Positions 8,730 to 19,808 of a stretch of 64,000 nt of DNA are shown here, in pieces. The DNA comes from Azospirillum lipoferum 4B (GTDB taxonomy: Bacteria; Pseudomonadota; Alphaproteobacteria; Azospirillales; Azospirillaceae): the NCBI RefSeq assembly GCF_000283655.1, contig NC_016622.1, positions 124,001-188,000 of the forward strand, in the 5' to 3' direction. The translations under genes were made by a program, and so were the position numbers. Numbering within the stretch: position 1 is the stretch's first letter; the number at the start of each line of letters is the position of its first letter. The notes below the pieces were generated by a model. It was not told the origin of the DNA. It searched no databases and worked only from the letters and a program-made list of their open reading frames with translations.

Positions 8730-8931
8730 CTATGGAATTCACACATCTCAGCGTCACTTAAGACGTTGAAATAAAGCAATTTTGTCGGCCGTCATTCCCG
8801 CGAAGGCGGGAATCCAGCCACATCCGCCGCTGATCTGCGGAGTTTCCTGGATCCCCGCCTTCGCGGGGATGACGCAAAGTTCCTTTTGTCTCAGAAGCTT
8901 AGCGATGCCTGGAATTGTGTGAATGCCATAG
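8730..8931. mobile_element. MITE-like/REP repeat element, copy 1
   Basis: A 202-bp non-coding element. Its ends are inverted repeats, ctatggAattcacaca at 8730-8745 and the complement of ctatggCattcacaca at 8916-8931. The similarity continues outward (ctcccc-gatgg-ggc versus ctcccc-atcgg-ggc). The centre holds two facing copies of the widespread palindrome gtcattcccgcgaaggcggg / cccgccttcgcggggatgac. A second copy in reverse orientation lies at 59994-60193 and matches along the whole length, including the non-palindromic arms (atctcagcgtca and aaaggaactt). There is no open reading frame, so movement would need a transposase in trans. Confidence 0.8.
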
Positions 8932-8956
8932 CCCCGATGGGGAGAGGGTTACACCC

Positions 8957-9430
8957 TCAGCGGAACTCGACCGAAACGATCTCGTACAGCTTGGAGCCAC
9001 CGGGGGTGGAGACCTCCACGCTGTCGCCGACGGACTTGTTGATCAGGGCGCGGGCCAGCGGCGCCTGGATCGACAGCAGGCGGTTCTTGATGTCGCTCTC
9101 GTCCTGGCCGACGATCTGATAGGTCGTCTCCTCGTCCGTGTCCTGGTCGGCCAGGGTCACGGTCGCACCGAACTTCACGGTGTTGCCCGTCAGCTTGGCC
9201 GGGTCGATGACCTCGGCACGGCTGATCTTGTCCTCAAGCTCCAGAACGCGGCCTTCAATGAAGCTCTGACGTTCGCGCGCCGCGTGATACTCGGCGTTTT
9301 CCGAAAGGTCGCCATGTTCGCGGGCTTCCGCGATGGCTTTGATGACCGCCGGGCGTTCGGTGATCTTAAGGTGCTTCAATTCCTCCTGGAGGCGGTTGAA
9401 GCCCGCCGCTGTCATCGGAACTTTTTCCAT
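8957..9430 (-). CDS. greA: Transcription elongation factor GreA
   Basis: A 157-residue GreA, the family's normal length. It enters the secondary channel of RNA polymerase and stimulates cleavage of backtracked transcripts. The N-terminal antiparallel coiled coil (residues 1-75) contains the catalytic acidic tip in [19 protein letters not shown]. The C-terminal FKBP-like domain ends [14 protein letters not shown]. Start ATG 9430 ([11 protein letters not shown]) is the canonical GreA start; longer in-frame translation has no family similarity. It lies 96 bp downstream of carB on the same strand, a carB-greA order common in alphaproteobacteria, so read-through transcription is plausible. Confidence 0.98.
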   Translation of the reverse strand: MEKVPMTAAGFNRLQEELKHLKITERPAVIKAIAEAREHGDLSENAEYHAARERQSFIEGRVLELEDKISRAEVIDPAKLTGNTVKFGATVTLADQDTDEETTYQIVGQDESDIKNRLLSIQAPLARALINKSVGDSVEVSTPGGSKLYEIVSVEFR

Positions 9431-9526
9431 GTTCGGTCCATCACCGCTTGCAGTCGTTCGACCTGTCCAAAGCGACATCAAGGACGAAGACGGCGCGGAG
9501 GAGGTCCGCCGCGCCGTCGTCCGTCC

Positions 9527-12775
<3,249 letters not shown>

Positions 12776-13037
12776 GGGTCCGCTTCTCTGAAGTGTGGTC
12801 AGCCGAAAACCCCCCGGCGCCGGAGGACCGGAGACGGAGAGCGGGGATGGGCATGTCGTGCAAGGCCCCCTTATAGGGGGTTCGGGGCCGGGGGGGAAGG
12901 GGTGGCATGGATGTCACCCTCGCATGACTGAATCTCGGGCACGGCACCGCCGCCCCATGCGGGTCTTGAACCGGGCGGGAAAGGGACGCATCAATTCCCA
13001 TTCTCCCGTCTCGCATACCCTTTGGAGATACGCCCCG

Positions 13038-13865
13038 ATGAGCCACGCATTCGCCAAGGACAGCCGCGCCTGCGCCGCCTGCGTCTCGTGGGGCGGGGAG
13101 CGCGCGCTGTCGGAGGACAACACGCTGGTCTACGTCGCCCGCCACGGGGTGGAGGGCGAATGCCGCACCGCCAGCAGCCAGGACTACCGCCGCGTCACCA
13201 AAGGCTATCACACCTGCACGGCCTGGGCGCCGCTGCCGATGCTGAAGAAGCATGGCGGGCGGATCGGCCACACGGCGGCGGGCCAGGCGCATGCACCGGT
13301 CACCGCTGCGGCGTCCCGGCCGATGCCGCCGGCCTCCCAGCCGGTGCCGGCCGCCGCCGCCTTCGCCGACGCGCCGGTCGCGACACCGGTGCTCGACGTG
13401 CCGCCGCCGCCCTGCCGTGCCGACCCCATCGACGTGGAGCAGTCGCCGCAGGTCCGCGTGCTCTACACCCATTGGCTCCGGCTGAAGCGCAAGCGCCGCA
13501 TGCCGCTGGCGGTCGAGATCGACACCGCCCAGGTGCGCGAGAGCGTGCCGCGCATCGCCCTGATGGAGCCGACCGCCGACGGCAGCGATTTCGTCTATAG
13601 ATCCTGCGGCCGCGCCCTGCAGCGCCGGCTGGACGGGCGGCCGACGACGCGGCGGGTGACGGAGTGCCATCCCGAACAGGCGGCGCGGCGCTGGCTGTCC
13701 GACCTGCGCCTTTGCCTGGAGAGCGGCGAGCCGCGTTGCCTGCTGGTGCGCGACGACCCGATGCTGCCGGGGGCGAAGTTCGTCGAGCTGCTGCTGCCGC
13801 TCGCCGACGTCGAGGGCGGGCCGGCGACGCGGGTGCTGGCCTACCGCCATGTGCCGGGCGGCTGA
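13038..13865 (+). CDS. PAS domain protein with N-terminal Cys cluster
   Basis: A 275-residue protein in three parts. Residues 1-70 contain spaced cysteines (RACAACVSWGGER, GECRTASS, YHTCTAW), a C-x2-C ... C ... C arrangement that suggests a small zinc- or iron-binding module. Residues about 75-130 are an Ala/Pro-rich linker. Residues about 140-270 resemble the alphaproteobacterial PAS_5 type (PF07310): VLYTHWLRLKRKRRMPLAVEID, then VPRIALMEPTADGSDFVYRSCG. No enzymatic output domain is present, so it may act as a sensor or adaptor. Start ATG 13038 follows TTGGAG eleven bases upstream. It is followed after 11 bp by a small membrane protein gene and is probably co-transcribed with it. The ligand is unknown. 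Confidence 0.72.
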   Translation: MSHAFAKDSRACAACVSWGGERALSEDNTLVYVARHGVEGECRTASSQDYRRVTKGYHTCTAWAPLPMLKKHGGRIGHTAAGQAHAPVTAAASRPMPPASQPVPAAAAFADAPVATPVLDVPPPPCRADPIDVEQSPQVRVLYTHWLRLKRKRRMPLAVEIDTAQVRESVPRIALMEPTADGSDFVYRSCGRALQRRLDGRPTTRRVTECHPEQAARRWLSDLRLCLESGEPRCLLVRDDPMLPGAKFVELLLPLADVEGGPATRVLAYRHVPGG

Positions 13866-13876
13866 GGGAGGCGGCG

Positions 13877-14260
13877 ATGAGCGACGTTCGGAAAGAGGAG
13901 CCGAAGAGGGAAGGACCCAAGGAAGGGCCGGGGCCGGAGATCGTCGGCGTCTGGCCGGCGGCGGTGTGGATCGTCGTCGGCGCCGGGCATTACCTGAACG
14001 ACCCCGACCATTTCGCCGGCTGGAAGGGCGCGCTGTATTTCGTGCTGGGCACCGGTCTGGTGGCGCTGGTCGGTGGCATCGCCAGCCTGTCGGCCCGGCG
14101 CACCGTCGCCGGCATCCAGGAGCGGTTGCTGAAGGAGGTTCGCCACCGCCGCGATTGGGCGAGCTGGTGGGTGGCGCTGGGTTTGCGCGGGCTGATCGGA
14201 CTGGGCGAGGCGGTGCTGGTGACGCTGCTGGCGCTTTGGGCGGTGGCGCTGCTGGGGTGA
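13877..14260 (+). CDS. Small hypothetical membrane protein
   Basis: A 127-residue protein with a charged N-terminus (MSDVRKEEPKREGPKEGPGPE) and three predicted membrane helices: about residues 22-40 (VGVWPAAVWIVVGAGHYL), 48-68 (GALYFVLGTGLVALVGGIASL) and 100-126 (LRGLIGLGEAVLVTLLALWAVALLG). A basic loop between helices 2 and 3 (RRTVAGIQERLLKEVRHRRD) should face the cytoplasm. I do not recognise the family. A strong ribosome site (GAGGGAGG) lies before the ATG at 13877, only 11 bp after the PAS gene, so the two probably form an operon. It may anchor or respond to the PAS protein, but that is only inference from proximity. Confidence 0.7.
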   Translation: MSDVRKEEPKREGPKEGPGPEIVGVWPAAVWIVVGAGHYLNDPDHFAGWKGALYFVLGTGLVALVGGIASLSARRTVAGIQERLLKEVRHRRDWASWWVALGLRGLIGLGEAVLVTLLALWAVALLG

Positions 14261-14275
14261 GGTGTCGGCTTCGAA

Positions 14276-14445
14276 TGCCCCCTCCCCAACCCTCCCCCGC
14301 TGGGCGGGGGAGGGAGATTGGCGCTTGTCCGGGAGAGCAGCGGCAGTCCCTCCCCCGCCCAGCTCTCGCACAAAGCTACGCTTTGTGCTGACGCGGCAGG
14401 CGGACCGTAGGTCCGCTGAGAGCGGGGGAGGTTAGGTGGGGGCAC
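14276..14445. repeat. Composite GC-rich intergenic repeat with nested hairpins
   Basis: This stretch fills the gap between the convergent membrane-protein gene and napC. It holds several inverted repeats: CCCTCCCCCGC against GCGGGGGAGGG near 14288, GCACAAAGC/GCTTTGTGC around 14365-14387, and GCGGACC/GGTCCGC around 14401-14417. The outer arms (ccctcccccgcccagctctc and gagagcgggggaggttaggt) also face each other. It is the longest member of the dispersed hairpin family also seen at 2963, 25310, 60289 and 63698. No coding potential is apparent. Confidence 0.6.
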
Positions 14446-14478
14446 TCGCCAGCCGACACCGTTTCCCGTGAAACGCAA

Positions 14479-14509
14479 ACAGCCCCGCTCCTTCCGGAGA
14501 CGGGACTGT
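14479..14509 (-). terminator. Rho-independent terminator of the nap operon
   Basis: On the minus strand, ACAG-CCCG-CTCC pairs with GGAG-CGGG-CTGT around a GGAA loop, followed by TTGCGTTT. It lies 16 bp beyond the napC stop and is well placed to end napEDABC transcription. Confidence 0.75.
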
Positions 14510-14525
14510 TGCAGCAACCAGGCAC

Positions 14526-15143
14526 TCACTTCTGGCTGGTCTTCATCGTCCAGCCGGGCTCCACGCCGTGCATGTCGGGCAGGCGGTGGGCGATGCCCTT
14601 GTGGCAGTCGATGCAGGTGTTCTGGCCGGTGAACAGATAGGTCTCGTGCATGTTCGCGGCGCGCGGGTTCTGCTTGGTGATGTCCATCGAGTCCGCGCTG
14701 TGGCAGTTGCGGCATTCCAGCGAGTTGTTGGACTTCAGACGAGCCCATTCGTGCTCGGCCAGCTCGCGGCGCTTGTCCAGGAACTTTTCGCGGGTGTCGA
14801 TGGTGCCGAAGATCTTGCCCCAGACCTCCTTCGATGCCTGCATCTTGCGGGCGATCTTGTCGGTCCATTCATGCGGGACGTGGCAGTCGGGGCAGCTGGC
14901 GCGCACGCCGGACCGGTTGGTGAAGTGGATGGTCTGCTTCAGCTCCTCATAGGGATTGTCGCGCATCTCGTGGCAGCTGATGCAGAAGGCCTCCTTGTTG
15001 GTCGCCTCCAGGGCGGTGTTGAAGCCGCCCCAGAAGAGGACGCCGGCGATGAAGCCGCCCAGCGTCAGGAAACCCAGGCTGAAATGGATGCTGGGGCGGG
15101 CGAACAGCCGCCACAGGCACGTAAAGGCGGATCGGATCGTCAT
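14526..15143 (-). CDS. napC: NapC tetraheme cytochrome c, quinol dehydrogenase
   Basis: A 205-residue membrane-anchored tetraheme c-type cytochrome of the NapC/NirT family. It oxidises membrane quinol and passes electrons to periplasmic NapB/NapA. One N-terminal helix (about residues 17-42, [20 protein letters not shown]) anchors it. Four CxxCH heme sites follow: CISCH, CPDCH, CRNCH and CIDCH. The start at 15143 overlaps the napB stop by ATGA, so translation is coupled. Length and heme count are normal for the family. It is the last gene of napEDABC and is followed by a terminator. Confidence 0.97.
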   Translation of the reverse strand: MTIRSAFTCLWRLFARPSIHFSLGFLTLGGFIAGVLFWGGFNTALEATNKEAFCISCHEMRDNPYEELKQTIHFTNRSGVRASCPDCHVPHEWTDKIARKMQASKEVWGKIFGTIDTREKFLDKRRELAEHEWARLKSNNSLECRNCHSADSMDITKQNPRAANMHETYLFTGQNTCIDCHKGIAHRLPDMHGVEPGWTMKTSQK

Positions 15144-15664
15144 TTCTGGCCGCCTTGGGCATGGCCCAGGACCGCGTCGAAGTCGCGGAAGCTGTTGGGA
15201 ACGATGGGCTGCGCGTCCGTCTGCTGGACGTGGCATTGGATGCAGAAGTAGCGGCGCGCCGCCACCGTGCCCAGCGTCTGGCCGTCACGGTCCTGGAAAT
15301 GGGTGACCGACAGCATCGGCGCCTGCGAGCCGGCCGTGTTGCGGCGATCGTGGCAGGTCAGGCACTTGTTGATGTTCAGGTCGATCTGGTAGTCGCGGAT
15401 GGCATGCGGGATCAGCGGCGGCTGGTCGGCGTAGTTGCGCACGCGCTTCTGGTCGTCGGTGATCTCGCGGTGGGTCGCCTCGGCCGGGACATCCAGGGTG
15501 ATCGGATGGTTGGCGGAGGGGACGACGATCCCCCCCACCGTGCCGGTGCCGCCGGTTGCGGCAACCGGCTTGTCGGCGGCGACAACACCGGAGGTGACGC
15601 CGATGGTCAGGGCCGGGACGCCGGCCAGAAGGGCCAGCGCGGCGATCAGGAAACGGGTCTTCAT
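15140..15664 (-). CDS. napB: Periplasmic nitrate reductase small subunit, diheme cytochrome c
   Basis: A 174-residue periplasmic diheme cytochrome that hands electrons from NapC to NapA. A Sec signal peptide occupies about residues 1-30 ([20 protein letters not shown]). The two heme c sites are CLTCHD and CIQCHV, with histidines such as VTHFQD available as distal ligands. The ATG at 15664 ([10 protein letters not shown]) follows a purine-rich site, and napA ends 14 bp upstream. The stop overlaps the napC start. The mature portion begins with a Gly/Thr-rich stretch (TGGTGTVGG), somewhat longer than in E. coli NapB but within family range. Confidence 0.97.
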   Translation of the reverse strand: MKTRFLIAALALLAGVPALTIGVTSGVVAADKPVAATGGTGTVGGIVVPSANHPITLDVPAEATHREITDDQKRVRNYADQPPLIPHAIRDYQIDLNINKCLTCHDRRNTAGSQAPMLSVTHFQDRDGQTLGTVAARRYFCIQCHVQQTDAQPIVPNSFRDFDAVLGHAQGGQK

Positions 15665-15678
15665 GATGCCGGCACTCC

Positions 15679-18180
15679 TCAGGCGTTCACGACGGGCGTG
15701 ATCTTGACCGCGCATTTCTTGAAGTCGGTCTGTTTGCTGATGGGATCGGTGGCGTCGAGCGTCACCTTGTTGATGAGGACCGTGTGGTCGAAGAAGGGGA
15801 CGAAGACCAGGCCGCGCGGCGGCTTGTTGCGTCCGCGCGTCTCGACCCGCACCCGCACCTCGCCGCGCCGCGAGGTGACGCGCACCTCCTGGCCGCGCCG
15901 GACGTTCAGGTCCTTGGCGTCGTCGGGGTGCATGAACACCACGGCGTTGGGGAAGGCCTTGCGCAGTTCGGGAACCCGCATGGTCATTGATCCGCTGTGC
16001 CAATGCTCGATCACGCGGCCGGTCGACAGCCAGAACGGATAGTCGGCGTCGGGCGCCTCGGCCGGCGGCTCGTAGGGCAGGGCGAAGACATTCGCCTTGC
16101 CGTCCTTGTTGCCGTAGAAGCGCACGCCCTCGCCGGCCTTCACGTAGGGATCGAAGCCCTCGCGGTAGCGCCACTTGGTCTCCTTGCCGTCCACCACCGG
16201 CCAGCGCAGGCCGCGCTCCTGGTGATAGAGGTCGAAGGGGGCCAGATCGTGGCCGTGGCCGCGGCCGAAGGCGGCATATTCCTCGAACAGCCCCTTCTGG
16301 ACGTAGAAGCCGGCGTCCTTGGCCTCGTGGTTCCCGTAGTTCGGGTCGAGGTCGGACAGCGGGAAGCGGTCGACCTGACCGTTGCGGAACAGCACGTCGT
16401 AGAGGCTCTTGCCGCGATATTCCGGCTTCTTGTTCAGAAGCTCCTCCGGCCACACCTCCTCGATCCGGAAGCGCTTGGAGAACTCCATCATCTGCCACAG
16501 GTCGGACTTGGCACCGTCCGGCGCGTCGACCAGCTGGCGCCACAGCTGGGTGCGGCGTTCGGCGTTGCCGTAGCCGCCCTCCTTCTCGACCCACATGGCG
16601 GTGGGCAGGATCAGGTCGGCGGCCAGCGCCGTCACGGTCGGGTAGGGATCGGAGACGACGACGAAGTTTTCCGGGTTGCGGTAGCCGGGGAAGGTCTCCT
16701 TCGCCGTGTTCGGGGCCGTCTGCATGTTGTTGTTGCACATGACCCAGTAGGCGTTGAGCTTGCCGTCCTTCAGCATGCGGTCCTGCTGGACGGCGTGGTA
16801 GCCGACCTTGTCGGGGATGGTCCCCTCCGGCAGCTTCCAGATCTCCTCGGCGTGTTTGCGGTGCGCGGGGTTGGTCACCACCATGTCGGCGGGCAGCCGG
16901 TGGGAGAAGGTTCCGACCTCGCGCGCGGTGCCGCAGGCCGACGGCTGGCCGGTCAGCGAGAAGGGACCGTTGCCGGGCTGGGAGATTTTGCCGGTCAGCA
17001 GGTGGATGTTGTAGACGAGGTTGTTGGCCCAGACGCCGCGGACATGCTGGTTGAAGCCCATGGTCCAGAAGGACACGACCTTCACCTTCGGGTCGGCATA
17101 CAGCTCGGCCAGCGCCTCCAGCCGGTTCTTCGGCACGCCCGACAGCTCATGCGCCTTGTCCAGCGTGTAGGGCTCGACGAACTTGGCGAACTCGTCGAAG
17201 CTGATCGGGTCGGAGTCGTTGGCCTTGGCGGCGTTCTTCGCCTTCTGCTCCAGCGCATGCTCGGGACGCAGGCCATAGCCGATGTCGTCGCGGCCGCGCT
17301 TGAAGTTGCAGTGCTTCTCGATGAACTCCTTGTTCACCCGGCCGGTCTTGATGATGTGGTTGGCGATGTAGTTCAGGATCGCCAGATCGGAACCGGGGGT
17401 GAAGACCAGGCCGATGTCGGCGAGGTCGAAGCTGCGGTGCTCGAAGGTGGAGAGGACGGCGACCTTGCAGTCGGGATGGCTGAGACGGCGGTCGGTGACG
17501 CGCGTCCACAGGATGGGGTGCATCTCCGCCATGTTGGAGCCCCACAGCACGAAGGCGTCGGCCTGCTCCATGTCGTCGTAGCAGCCCATCGGCTCGTCCA
17601 TGCCGAAGGTGCGCATGAAGCCGGCCACCGCCGACGCCATGCAGTGGCGGGCGTTCGGATCCAGGTTGTTGGAGCGCAGGCCGGCCTTCATCAGCTTGGA
17701 GGCGGCATAGCCCTCGTAGATGGTCCACTGGCCGGAGCCGAACATGCCGACGGCGGTCGGACCCTTCTTCTTCAGGGTCTCCTTCCACTTCTGCGCCATG
17801 ATGTCGAAGGCGGCGTCCCAGCTGATCGGCGCGAACTCGCCGTCCTTGTCGTACTTGCCGTCCTTCATGCGCAGCAGCGGCTGGTTCAGCCGGTCCTCGC
17901 CATACATGATCTTGGACAGGAAATAGCCCTTCACGCAGTTCAGGCCGCGGTTCACCTCGGCCTTCACGTCGCCGTGGGTGGCGACCACGCGGCCGTCCTT
18001 GACGCCGACCATCACGCCGCAGCCGGTTCCGCAGAAGCGGCAGGGGGCCTTGGACCAGTTCAGCTTGGCGCCTTCGCCGGTGAGGATGTTGGCGGCCGAT
18101 GCGGGCAACGAGATTCCGGCCGCCGCGGCGGCGGCAGCGGCGGCTTGCGCCTTCAGGTAATCGCGGCGGGACAGGAACAT
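15679..18180 (-). CDS. napA: Periplasmic nitrate reductase catalytic subunit
   Basis: An 833-residue molybdoenzyme that reduces nitrate to nitrite in the periplasm. A twin-arginine signal ([12 protein letters not shown], then a poly-Ala segment) directs folded export by Tat. The [4Fe-4S] cluster ligands are CRFCGTGC...C near residues 47-82, just after the mature N-terminus. The molybdenum-ligating cysteine lies in [10 protein letters not shown]. The bis-MGD binding regions follow, and the C-terminus is [19 protein letters not shown], as in NapA. GGAG sits nine bases before the ATG at 18180. A poly-alanine tract in the signal peptide (nine alanines) is unusually long. napD, its chaperone, ends 71 bp upstream. 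Confidence 0.98.
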   Translation of the reverse strand: MFLSRRDYLKAQAAAAAAAAAGISLPASAANILTGEGAKLNWSKAPCRFCGTGCGVMVGVKDGRVVATHGDVKAEVNRGLNCVKGYFLSKIMYGEDRLNQPLLRMKDGKYDKDGEFAPISWDAAFDIMAQKWKETLKKKGPTAVGMFGSGQWTIYEGYAASKLMKAGLRSNNLDPNARHCMASAVAGFMRTFGMDEPMGCYDDMEQADAFVLWGSNMAEMHPILWTRVTDRRLSHPDCKVAVLSTFEHRSFDLADIGLVFTPGSDLAILNYIANHIIKTGRVNKEFIEKHCNFKRGRDDIGYGLRPEHALEQKAKNAAKANDSDPISFDEFAKFVEPYTLDKAHELSGVPKNRLEALAELYADPKVKVVSFWTMGFNQHVRGVWANNLVYNIHLLTGKISQPGNGPFSLTGQPSACGTAREVGTFSHRLPADMVVTNPAHRKHAEEIWKLPEGTIPDKVGYHAVQQDRMLKDGKLNAYWVMCNNNMQTAPNTAKETFPGYRNPENFVVVSDPYPTVTALAADLILPTAMWVEKEGGYGNAERRTQLWRQLVDAPDGAKSDLWQMMEFSKRFRIEEVWPEELLNKKPEYRGKSLYDVLFRNGQVDRFPLSDLDPNYGNHEAKDAGFYVQKGLFEEYAAFGRGHGHDLAPFDLYHQERGLRWPVVDGKETKWRYREGFDPYVKAGEGVRFYGNKDGKANVFALPYEPPAEAPDADYPFWLSTGRVIEHWHSGSMTMRVPELRKAFPNAVVFMHPDDAKDLNVRRGQEVRVTSRRGEVRVRVETRGRNKPPRGLVFVPFFDHTVLINKVTLDATDPISKQTDFKKCAVKITPVVNA

Positions 18181-18251
18181 GCGATGGACTCCAGTCTTGG
18201 AGGAATTTCGTTCGGAATGGGCGGATGCGGCGCGCCTGGACGGTGGAGGCG

Positions 18252-18518
18252 TCAGGCTGCGTCGATCGCGTCCGCGGGTTCGTAGTGGTGGTAGACCATG
18301 GTCGTGGTGTGCACGCCGGGGACGGCGTTCAGCTGGGCGATGCGGTCCACCACCTCGGCGGCGCTGGCGGTGACCAGCGTCACGACGGCCTTGCCGTTCT
18401 CCGATGCGCACCACTCCAGCCCGGCGACGGCGTTCGCCGCCTCGCGCACCGCCTCGGTACGGTCGGGGCTGTGCTGGATGACGAGGCTGGAGATGTGGAC
18501 TTCGGGGGCGCGGGGCAT
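18252..18518 (-). CDS. napD: NapD, chaperone for NapA maturation
   Basis: An 88-residue cytoplasmic chaperone that binds the NapA Tat signal and delays export until the molybdenum cofactor is inserted. The ferredoxin-like fold is reflected by [13 protein letters not shown] at the N-terminus and [24 protein letters not shown] at the C-terminus, both family hallmarks. Length is typical. It is preceded after 10 bp by napE and followed after 71 bp by napA. Confidence 0.95.
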   Translation of the reverse strand: MPRAPEVHISSLVIQHSPDRTEAVREAANAVAGLEWCASENGKAVVTLVTASAAEVVDRIAQLNAVPGVHTTTMVYHHYEPADAIDAA

Positions 18519-18528
18519 GTCGGAAGAC

Positions 18529-18723
18529 TCAGTGGGTGAGGAGCTGGTACATCCAGATCGAGAAGCCGTAGGCCGACACGGAGCCGATGGCGATCAGCGG
18601 CCAGACCAGGAAGGCCAGCCACAGGAACATCAGTCCCTCGGCCCGGCGGGTCGGAGCCGGATCGGACTCGGTCGCGATCCGATCGGACGGATGGGACAGG
18701 ACGGGGGAACTGGTGGGCCTCAT
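18529..18723 (-). CDS. napE: NapE, small membrane component of nitrate reductase
   Basis: A 64-residue single-pass membrane protein. Its hydrophilic N-terminus (about 30 residues) precedes the helix MFLWLAFLVWPLIAIGSVSA and the tail YGFSIWMYQLLTH, a pattern seen in NapE. Its biochemical function is unknown, although it is conserved as the first gene of nap operons in alphaproteobacteria such as Rhodobacter and Azospirillum. Start ATG 18723 (MRPTSSPVLS) is first in the operon; a 256-bp regulatory gap separates it from divergent mgtC. Confidence 0.9.
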   Translation of the reverse strand: MRPTSSPVLSHPSDRIATESDPAPTRRAEGLMFLWLAFLVWPLIAIGSVSAYGFSIWMYQLLTH

Positions 18724-18803
18724 GGCTGCACTCTCGGTCGGTGCGGGAACGGATGATCGGCCGGTACCAAAGACTGGTCCTTAGGTATCGGTTTTCGGCC
18801 CTT

Positions 18804-18845
18804 AGTATCGATACTTTCGGGCGGTCTGGAATTGACACAGGTCAA
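18804..18845 (-). promoter_or_regulatory. Putative FNR/Anr box and palindrome upstream of napE
   Basis: TTGAC-ACAG-GTCAA at 18832-18845 is a perfect 5+4+5 dyad matching the FNR-family pattern TTGAN-N4-NTCAA. It is centred about 115 bp before the napE start, which would suit a class II site if transcription starts near 18797. A 12-bp perfect palindrome, AGTATCGATACT, lies at 18804-18815. A related sequence (ccttaggtatcg) occurs at 18779-18790. The divergent mgtC could also be affected. Confidence 0.5.
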
Positions 18846-18979
18846 GCGGGGCTATTCACGCCTGTGACGGAATGGCGCGGCGGACCCAGCCGTCGCGCCG
18901 TACAGGCGTTTCGCTGCGGAGCGCGGTAGACTGGAGCCGGGCCTTGCGGGAAGGGCCTGAGGCTTTGGTTTGAGACGGG

Positions 18980-19729
18980 ATGGCCATGGATTTGCTGCGC
19001 TCCTACTGGTCGCCGGCCGAGCTGGTGACCAACGGGCTGATTCTTCTGCATCTGTTGGGAGCGTTGGCGGTCGGGCTGCTGCTGGGCTACGAGCGCAGCT
19101 ATCACGGGCGGGCGGCGGGGATGCGGACCTATGGGCTGGTCTGCCTGGCGTCGGCCGCGCTGACGGTGGTCAACGCCTATCCCGCCATGTGGTTCGGCGG
19201 CATGTGGCTTCAGGGCGGGGCGCAGAGCGCCGCCGGGGTTGGGGACCCGACGCGGGTGATCCAGGGCATCGTGACCGGCATCGGATTCCTCGGCGCCGGC
19301 GTGATCATGCGCGAGGGGCTGTCGATCCGCGGCCTGTCCACCGCGGCGTCGATCTGGGCGACGTCGGCCATCGGCATCATCATCGGGCTCGGCTTCTACG
19401 CCGTCGCCATCGCCGCCGCGCTGCTGACCATCCTGGTGATGAGCCTGCTGCGGCCGATCGAGCGGCTGCTGCCGCACCGTTCGGTGATCCATCTGACGCT
19501 GGTCTTTCCCCGCGACAAGGCGCCGCCGCCGGACGAGCTGCGGGCGCAGGTGGTCCGTCATGGGTTCGAGGTGGTCGACTGGGCCTTCCACCTCGCCAAT
19601 GGCAGCGGCCAGTTCGAATGCCAGCTGGTTCTGCAGGGCAAGGGCGACCTCGACCCGATGACGCTGGTCACCGCGCTCGCCGCCACCGACGCTTTGGTGG
19701 AGTTCAAGCTTTCTCCCTCTCGTATCTGA
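18980..19729 (+). CDS. MgtC/SapB family membrane protein
   Basis: A 249-residue inner-membrane protein of the MgtC family. The hydrophobic N-terminal domain (about residues 1-155, four to five helices) carries the conserved blocks LLLGYERSYHGRAAGMRTYG and GIGFLGAGVIMREG...IRGLSTAASIWATSAIG. The soluble C-terminal part (about 160-249) has an ACT-like pattern, as in the longer MgtC proteins. MgtC of Salmonella aids growth at low magnesium and inhibits ATP synthase; the role in free-living alphaproteobacteria is not established. Two in-frame ATGs at 18980 and 18986 are both possible starts. It shares the upstream region with napE. No magnesium transporter gene is nearby. Confidence 0.9.
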   Translation: MAMDLLRSYWSPAELVTNGLILLHLLGALAVGLLLGYERSYHGRAAGMRTYGLVCLASAALTVVNAYPAMWFGGMWLQGGAQSAAGVGDPTRVIQGIVTGIGFLGAGVIMREGLSIRGLSTAASIWATSAIGIIIGLGFYAVAIAAALLTILVMSLLRPIERLLPHRSVIHLTLVFPRDKAPPPDELRAQVVRHGFEVVDWAFHLANGSGQFECQLVLQGKGDLDPMTLVTALAATDALVEFKLSPSRI

Positions 19730-19808
19730 CGCGGCCGGAGGGTGGCTGGGATGGAATGCATACGTGCTTAATCTTTTCCTAAAACTTTAGCTTTATCGAA
19801 ACCTCACG

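Noticed and set aside
12776-13037. carA or a pyrimidine attenuator upstream of carB
   Set aside because: No carA-like frame and no leader peptide; only a short near-palindrome around a possible -10 was seen.
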